Of a stretch of 10,415 nt of DNA, positions 6,557 through 10,415 are shown in pieces. Position 1 is the first letter of the stretch; each line of letters opens with the position of its first letter. Source of the DNA: Lachnospiraceae bacterium UBA3863. GTDB taxonomy: Bacteria; Bacillota; Clostridia; Lachnospirales; Lachnospiraceae. The notes under the pieces are model-generated. The model did not search any database and was not told the DNA's origin. It was given only the letters and a program-made list of their open reading frames with translations. The stretch lies in the NCBI GenBank assembly GCA_002392385.1, contig DGGX01000211.1, positions 1 to 10,415 on the forward strand, in the 5' to 3' direction. The translations under genes and the position numbers were made by a program.

Positions 6557-6601
6557 ACTCCGCTTATTTCTTCAAAAACTCAGCTGTCGATGTCGCGCGG
6601 G

Positions 6602-9043
6602 TCACAGCGGTTCCGTACGTCTCTCCTCGATCTTCTTCTCCAGCTCCTCGTATTTGTCCCGTATGAACTCAAAGAGACGGCTCAGATAGCGCATGCAGGG
6701 CTCGGTCGCGATGGCGAACACGCTGAAGAGCATCAGGCACTCCGTCGATATGTGGCTGATCTCGAACAGGCCGTTGAAGGCGTAGGCGAAGAAGGCCAGG
6801 CCCAGGACGCAGCCGATCAGGACCGCCCAGTGGTAGCGGTTCATGGGCTGGCAGATCCGGAAGAGGATCATGAAGCCCACGATCGCCAGCAGGAAGGTGG
6901 AGGCCACGGAGATATCCGTCTCCGAGACATTGAAGGTGGTACCGAAGACCACCAGGGCCGCGATGGCAAAAAAGTCCGTCAGCGACGCCGGCATGGACCG
7001 GATCAGGACCCGGGTCAGAAAGCGCCCCTTGATCCGCTCCTTGTTGGGTTCCATGGCCAGCAGGAAGGCCGGGATCCCGATGTTGAACATGCTGATGAGC
7101 GAGATCTGGGAAGGCTGCAGGGGATAATTGAGCACCCGGATGATCGCGAATATGGACAGGAGCAGGGAGAAGACGTTTTTGACCAGGAACAGAGTGGCCG
7201 AACGCTCGATGTTGTTGATGGTCCTGCGTCCTTCACTGACGATCTGGGGCATGTGGGAGAAGTCGGAGTCCAGAAGGACCACCTGGGAGGCCTGCACGGC
7301 GGCGTCGCTCCCCGCCGCCATGGCCACGCTGCAGTCCGCGCTCTTCATGGCCAGTATGTCATTGACGCCGTCGCCGGTCATGGCCACCGTATGGCCCGCC
7401 CTCTGCAGGGCCTTTACGATCTGCTGCTTCTGCTCAGGCTTCACGCGCCCGAAGACCTTGTATTTGGCTGCCGCCTCGGCGATCTCCTCCTGCGTGCGGA
7501 GCCAGGAGGCGTCCACATACTTGTCCGCTCCCTCGATGCCGGCCTGGCGGGCCACCTCCGAGACCGTCACGGGGTTGTCGCCGGAGATCACGCGGACGTC
7601 CACCCCCTGCTCGGCAAAATAGCTGAAGGTCCTGACCGCGTTCTCCCGCAGGGGATTCTGGAGCAGGATGAAGAAGATGGGCAGCACATCCGCATAATCC
7701 AGGCCCTCCGAAGGGACCGGCAGGCTCTGGTCGCCCTCGCCGTTCTCTCCCCGGTACTGGCCGAACACCAGCACGCGCAGGCCCTTGCGGGCGAACTCGT
7801 CCACCGTCTCCCGGTAGACCTCGTAGTCTCTGGACAGCACAAATTCAGGCGCCCCCAGCACATAGGTGGCGTCGGAGAACTGAACGCTGCTGTACTTATA
7901 TTTGGATGAAAAAGGAAAGACAGAGATGCTCCGTCTGCTCCCGCGGGCACGGAAATGCTCCCGCAGGGCCTTCATGGTGATATTGTCGTCCGAAAGGCTG
8001 TTGACGTACTCGCCCACCAGGACCTTGCAGCGGCGCACCTGGTCATCCGTCATCTCAATGGCCGGGGCCGTATCCGCCACCAGCATGGAATTGTCCGTGA
8101 TGGTGCCCGTCTTGTCCACGCAGAGCACGTCTACCCGCGCCAGGGTCTCGATACTCTTCATGTCATGCAGCATGACCTGCCGGCGGGCCAGCATGACGCT
8201 GCTGGCGGCCAGGGTGACGCTCACCAGCAGATACAGGCCTTCCGGGATCATGCCGATCACGGCCGCCACCATGGTGGTCACACTGTCGCTGAAGCTGTTG
8301 CCCTGCATCACGAAGCTCTGGATGAAAAGGGTGATGCCGATGGGGATGATGGCCACGCCGGCCGCGATGACGATCCGGTTGATGGACCGCACCATCTCCG
8401 ACTGCTCTCCCACGGGGAGCCTGCGGGCCTTGCTCATAAGGCGGGAGATATAGGAATCCTCTCCCACATGGGTCAGCTCCGCCAGGCACTCGCCTGCCGC
8501 CGCGAAGGAGCCCGACATCAGGTCGTCCCCCTCCTTTTTAAGGATCTCGTCGGCCTCACCGGTGAGCAGGGCCTCGTTGACGGAGATCTCGCCTTCCAGG
8601 ACCACGGCGTCCGCCGGGATCTGGTTGCCTGCCCGCAGCCGGATCACATCGTGGAGGACCAGGTCTCCCACCGGTATCCTTTCCTCCCGGCCGTCCCGCA
8701 GCACCTCTGCCGTCGGCTCGTGGAGAATGGACAGGTTGTCCAGGACCTTCTTGGCATGCAGCTCCTGGAAGATACCGATCAGCATATTGGCGATGATCAC
8801 CGGCAGGAAGGTCAGGCTGTTGAAAGCCCTGGCCGCCACCAGGAGGATCGTGAGGATCAGAAAGATAAGGTTGAAATATGTGAGTACATTCTCCCGGACG
8901 ATGTCCCGCGTCGTCTTGGCGGTGCGGTCGACCTGCACATTGCCCTGTCCCTGGGCCATGAGGGTCTGCGCCTGCGCCGTCGTCAGGCCGCGGATCCTGC
9001 CGTTCTCGCCGGAATCCGATAGTTGCAGTTGTTCAAGCTCCAT
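6602..9043 (-). CDS. P-type cation-transporting ATPase of the Exp7/CtpE-like group, 813 aa
   Basis: This is an ATP-driven ion pump in the cytoplasmic membrane. All core motifs are intact: actuator TGEAD (161-165), PEGL in helix M4 (267-270), phosphorylated Asp310 in DKTGTIT, nucleotide-domain FPFSSKYKYSS (376-386), SGDNPVT (487-493), KPEQKQ (535-540) and TGDGVNDILAMKSAD (556-570). About ten hydrophobic helices are visible: two before the actuator (54-73, 76-92), two after it (222-245, 256-280) and six from 617 to about 782. The tail is charged and probably coiled (787-810). The IPEGLYLL M4 and the absence of N-terminal metal-binding CxxC argue against a heavy-metal P1B pump. They point to the group containing pneumococcal Exp7 and mycobacterial CtpE, the latter reported in calcium uptake; the ion moved here is unproven. 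The ATG at 9043 has AAGGA 10 bases upstream, immediately after the stop of the pseudo-ATPase gene (16-base gap). Confidence 0.95.
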   Translation of the reverse strand: MELEQLQLSDSGENGRIRGLTTAQAQTLMAQGQGNVQVDRTAKTTRDIVRENVLTYFNLIFLILTILLVAARAFNSLTFLPVIIANMLIGIFQELHAKKVLDNLSILHEPTAEVLRDGREERIPVGDLVLHDVIRLRAGNQIPADAVVLEGEISVNEALLTGEADEILKKEGDDLMSGSFAAAGECLAELTHVGEDSYISRLMSKARRLPVGEQSEMVRSINRIVIAAGVAIIPIGITLFIQSFVMQGNSFSDSVTTMVAAVIGMIPEGLYLLVSVTLAASSVMLARRQVMLHDMKSIETLARVDVLCVDKTGTITDNSMLVADTAPAIEMTDDQVRRCKVLVGEYVNSLSDDNITMKALREHFRARGSRRSISVFPFSSKYKYSSVQFSDATYVLGAPEFVLSRDYEVYRETVDEFARKGLRVLVFGQYRGENGEGDQSLPVPSEGLDYADVLPIFFILLQNPLRENAVRTFSYFAEQGVDVRVISGDNPVTVSEVARQAGIEGADKYVDASWLRTQEEIAEAAAKYKVFGRVKPEQKQQIVKALQRAGHTVAMTGDGVNDILAMKSADCSVAMAAGSDAAVQASQVVLLDSDFSHMPQIVSEGRRTINNIERSATLFLVKNVFSLLLSIFAIIRVLNYPLQPSQISLISMFNIGIPAFLLAMEPNKERIKGRFLTRVLIRSMPASLTDFFAIAALVVFGTTFNVSETDISVASTFLLAIVGFMILFRICQPMNRYHWAVLIGCVLGLAFFAYAFNGLFEISHISTECLMLFSVFAIATEPCMRYLSRLFEFIRDKYEELEKKIEERRTEPL

Positions 9044-9059
9044 GAAGCTACAGTCCTTC

Positions 9060-10145
9060 CTACAATACGCCTACAAAACGCAGGATCAGCAGGGCGCCCT
9101 CCAGGATCATGGCGCCATAACCGATCCGGCGGACCAGTAAGGTCGTGTGCCGTCCCTCCGCGATACTGAGACCGGCCCCCCGCAGGTCGCCTGTACGCAG
9201 AACGATATCCGCGGCCCGCACAGCCTGCCGGCTGCCGCCGCCTTTTCTCCCCATGGCGAACATCACCGCCGCCTCGGACTGTACGGCCTCCAGGGCCTCC
9301 CGTCCGCTGACCACGCCGATGGTACCGCCGCAGCGCTCTCTCCATTCCCGGAGGATACCGCTGAATCCCTCTTCCGTCTCCGACAGGACCTCGTCGATCC
9401 CGTTCTTCCCGGCAAAAGCCTCCGCCCCCTTCTGGTCCTCTCCGGCCAGCAGGGCGATCTCCGAGATCCCGGCGCTGCGCAGCTCTTCCACGGCCTCCGC
9501 CGCTTCCTGCCGCACCGGGTCGCCGATCACCAGGTAGCCCTTGAAGGCTCCGTCGACGGACAGATACATGACATCGCCGGTCTCTCTGGCGGGTATGATA
9601 GGTACGCCGGCCGTCCGCAGCATATCCGCGCTGCCCAGAAGGACCGTATGGCCCGACAGCACCCGGCTGTCCGGCTCACTGCCCCAGGCCCTCCGGATAC
9701 AGGCCCACAGGGCGGCCTCTTCCTCTGTGTCCGCCTGTCTGCGGGAGGCTTCCGCCGCGGCCATCTCCAGAAGCGCGTCATTCTCTTCCCTGGCCCGCAG
9801 GCCTCTCTTGCCCACCGCGCCGGCGGCAAGAACCCGCAGGACCTGCTGCCTGCCGGTCGTCACCGTCCGCTCATAATCCAGCACCACACCGGACAGGCCG
9901 GCCGCCTCGGCCAGTGTGCCGGGATCCTTCAGCAGGACCCCCGCGTCGGCGAGGGCCTGCCGACTGCGCAGCAGGAGCCAGGTGATAGCGCCCGCGGCGG
10001 CTGCCGGGACCAGCAGGGCCAGCGCTGCTGCGCCGGGTATGCTGCCCCATTTGATCACGCCCGCAAGGATCAAAAGCACTCCCGCCAGCGCAGCGGCTGC
10101 CGGAGGCAGATAGAAGCCAATCATACGGGATGTATGTCTGTGCAT
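9060..10145 (-). CDS. Degenerate P-type ATPase-like membrane protein (probable pseudoenzyme), 361 aa
   Basis: The layout is that of the second half of a P-type ATPase, most like the heavy-metal type: a helix pair (about 9-30 and 36-60), then AGVLLKDPGTLAEAAGLSG leading into the phosphorylation site, a nucleotide-domain remnant (GHTVLLGSADML, 165-176), GYLVIGDPVRQEAAEAVEEL (203-222), and a C-terminal helix (343-361). Key residues are gone. DKTGT reads DYERT, so Asp90 and Thr94 remain but Lys-Thr-Gly is lost. The TGD loop reads LLAGED (232-237), and the GDGxND region is replaced by VVSGREALEAV. The actuator domain with TGE and the remaining helices are absent. ATP-driven transport therefore looks impossible. 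The frame is open over 361 codons and has no internal stop, so it appears maintained rather than decaying. The ATG at 10145 is preferred because AGGAAGGA precedes it. Longer starts (ATG 10175, GTG 10199) lie within or at the edge of the predicted leader hairpin and lack a ribosome site. With 16 bases to the intact pump gene, a regulatory or partner role is plausible (inference). Confidence 0.85.
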   Translation of the reverse strand: MHRHTSRMIGFYLPPAAAALAGVLLILAGVIKWGSIPGAAALALLVPAAAAGAITWLLLRSRQALADAGVLLKDPGTLAEAAGLSGVVLDYERTVTTGRQQVLRVLAAGAVGKRGLRAREENDALLEMAAAEASRRQADTEEEAALWACIRRAWGSEPDSRVLSGHTVLLGSADMLRTAGVPIIPARETGDVMYLSVDGAFKGYLVIGDPVRQEAAEAVEELRSAGISEIALLAGEDQKGAEAFAGKNGIDEVLSETEEGFSGILREWRERCGGTIGVVSGREALEAVQSEAAVMFAMGRKGGGSRQAVRAADIVLRTGDLRGAGLSIAEGRHTTLLVRRIGYGAMILEGALLILRFVGVL

Positions 10146-10156
10146 AGTGTGCGCTG

Positions 10157-10164
10157 TCCTTCCT
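10157..10164 (-). promoter_or_regulatory. Ribosome binding site fixing the start of the pseudo-ATPase gene
   Basis: AGGAAGGA on the - strand ends 11 bases before ATG 10145. The spacing is slightly long but nearly the same as that used by the next gene (AAGGA with 10 bases). No comparable site precedes the in-frame ATG at 10175. Confidence 0.6.
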
Positions 10165-10176
10165 CTTCCTTTCATG

Positions 10177-10197
10177 GCGGCGGACCCTGTCCGCCGC
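10177..10197 (-). other. Perfect 9-bp hairpin at the predicted 5' end of the operon mRNA
   Basis: GCGGCGGAC (10177-10185 on + strand) and GTCCGCCGC (10189-10197) pair perfectly around a 3-base loop. With the -10 box at 10205-10210, transcription would start near 10198, putting this stem at the first bases of the transcript. A 5'-terminal stem commonly protects mRNA from decay. There is no T run after it in the transcribed direction, so it is not a standard terminator. Confidence 0.6.
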
Positions 10198-10204
10198 ACT
10201 CCTC

Positions 10205-10213
10205 ATTATAGCA
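10205..10213 (-). promoter_or_regulatory. Extended -10 promoter (TGCTATAAT) of the leftward operon
   Basis: On the - strand the bases read TGC-TATAAT: a consensus -10 with the TGn extension, recognised by the main vegetative sigma factor. At 16-18 bases upstream the best -35 candidates (such as TGGCAT) are poor, which an extended -10 can compensate for. It lies between the glutathione peroxidase terminator and the pseudo-ATPase gene, exactly where a promoter is needed. Confidence 0.75.
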
Positions 10214-10249
10214 TGCCGCCCTGTAGGATGCCATGCCTCTTCAGCCGGT

Positions 10250-10285
10250 AAAAAAGCAGGCCGGCGCCCTATGGGCCGGCCTGCT
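10250..10285 (-). terminator. Rho-independent terminator of the glutathione peroxidase gene
   Basis: AGCAGGCCGGC (10255-10265) and GCCGGCCTGCT (10275-10285) form an 11-bp stem with a 9-base loop. Read leftward, the stem is followed by six T (complement of the A run 10250-10255). It lies 22 bases after the peroxidase stop codon and insulates that gene from the operon. Confidence 0.9.
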
Positions 10286-10307
10286 CCGCGATTTCCGCAG
10301 CTTTAAA

Positions 10308-10415
10308 TTACAGAAGCGCTTCCACGCACTTGTCCACGTTCTTCATACTCTCGGTGGGCTCGAAGCGGGCGACCACATTGCCCTCTCTGTCCACGACGAA
10401 CTTGGTGAAGTTCCA
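10308..10415 (-). CDS. Glutathione peroxidase family protein, C-terminal fragment (5' end outside window)
   Basis: Thirty-five codons and a TAA are visible, and the gene continues beyond the right edge. The peptide starts [20 protein letters not shown] and ends [15 protein letters not shown] is the family block carrying the conserved Trp and Asn of the catalytic tetrad, and [13 protein letters not shown] is equally typical. The family reduces hydrogen peroxide and lipid hydroperoxides in the cytoplasm; bacterial members often draw on thioredoxin rather than glutathione. The peroxidatic Cys (or Sec) and the Gln lie outside the window, so the active-site type cannot be stated. Confidence 0.93.
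   Translation of the reverse strand, partial: WNFTKFVVDREGNVVARFEPTESMKNVDKCVEALL

Noticed and set aside
6557..6601. Possible promoter before the lipid kinase (TCGACA, 16 bases, AATAAG on the - strand)
   Set aside because: The -10 is weak (4 of 6), and transcription would begin at the start codon, excluding the GGAG from the mRNA. The gene is better explained by read-through from the ATPase.
6413..9022. Two long + strand open frames opposite the P-type ATPase
   Set aside because: They are antisense shadows of a gene with all catalytic motifs. Their composition (His, Asp, Gln, Arg rich) is typical of complement reading.
9060..10145. Treating the degenerate ATPase gene as a simple pseudogene
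   Set aside because: The frame is uninterrupted, has plausible promoter and ribosome sites, and retains ordered domain structure. I therefore call it a coding sequence with lost catalysis, though relaxed selection cannot be excluded.

Overview
The window is GC-rich bacterial DNA, most likely from a strictly anaerobic gut-type member of the Clostridia (Bacillota, perhaps Lachnospirales-like). The evidence is the tail of a pyruvate:ferredoxin oxidoreductase next to a clostridial 2[4Fe-4S] ferredoxin, a PepC/bleomycin-hydrolase peptidase, an Exp7/CtpE-type P-type ATPase, and AGGA/GGAGG ribosome binding sites. The genus cannot be fixed from this sequence alone.

Left end, + strand (1-825): the last 73 codons of a pyruvate:ferredoxin oxidoreductase, then a 360-base gene-free stretch, then a 56-residue ferredoxin, closed by a strong bidirectional terminator. 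The gene-free stretch holds a tandem hairpin repeat: two identical 67-base cores at a 77-base period, a shortened third copy, a long imperfect hairpin without a U-tract, and an AT-rich inverted repeat. The enzyme and the ferredoxin are natural redox partners, so this spacer probably controls how their expression is balanced (inference).

Centre and right, - strand (10210 down to 968): six genes read leftward with gaps of 0 to 71 bases and no visible internal terminator, so they look like one operon. In transcription order they are a degenerate, probably catalytically dead P-type ATPase-like membrane protein; an intact ten-helix P-type ATPase of the Exp7/CtpE type; a diacylglycerol/sphingosine-kinase-family lipid kinase; a zinc-dependent medium-chain dehydrogenase whose start codon directly abuts the kinase stop; a C1B cysteine aminopeptidase (PepC); and an SNF2-family helicase-like ATPase with a long N-terminal extension. 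A TGn-extended TATAAT promoter sits just upstream, and a 9-bp hairpin falls at the predicted 5' end of the transcript. The SNF2 gene runs convergently into the ferredoxin terminator.

Right edge: the C-terminal 35 residues of a glutathione peroxidase on the - strand, with its own rho-independent terminator separating it from the operon promoter.

The most unusual items are the P-type ATPase pseudoenzyme placed 16 bases ahead of an intact P-type ATPase, and the structured repeat array between the oxidoreductase and ferredoxin genes. The many long + strand open frames opposite the operon genes are judged to be shadows of GC-rich coding sequence.
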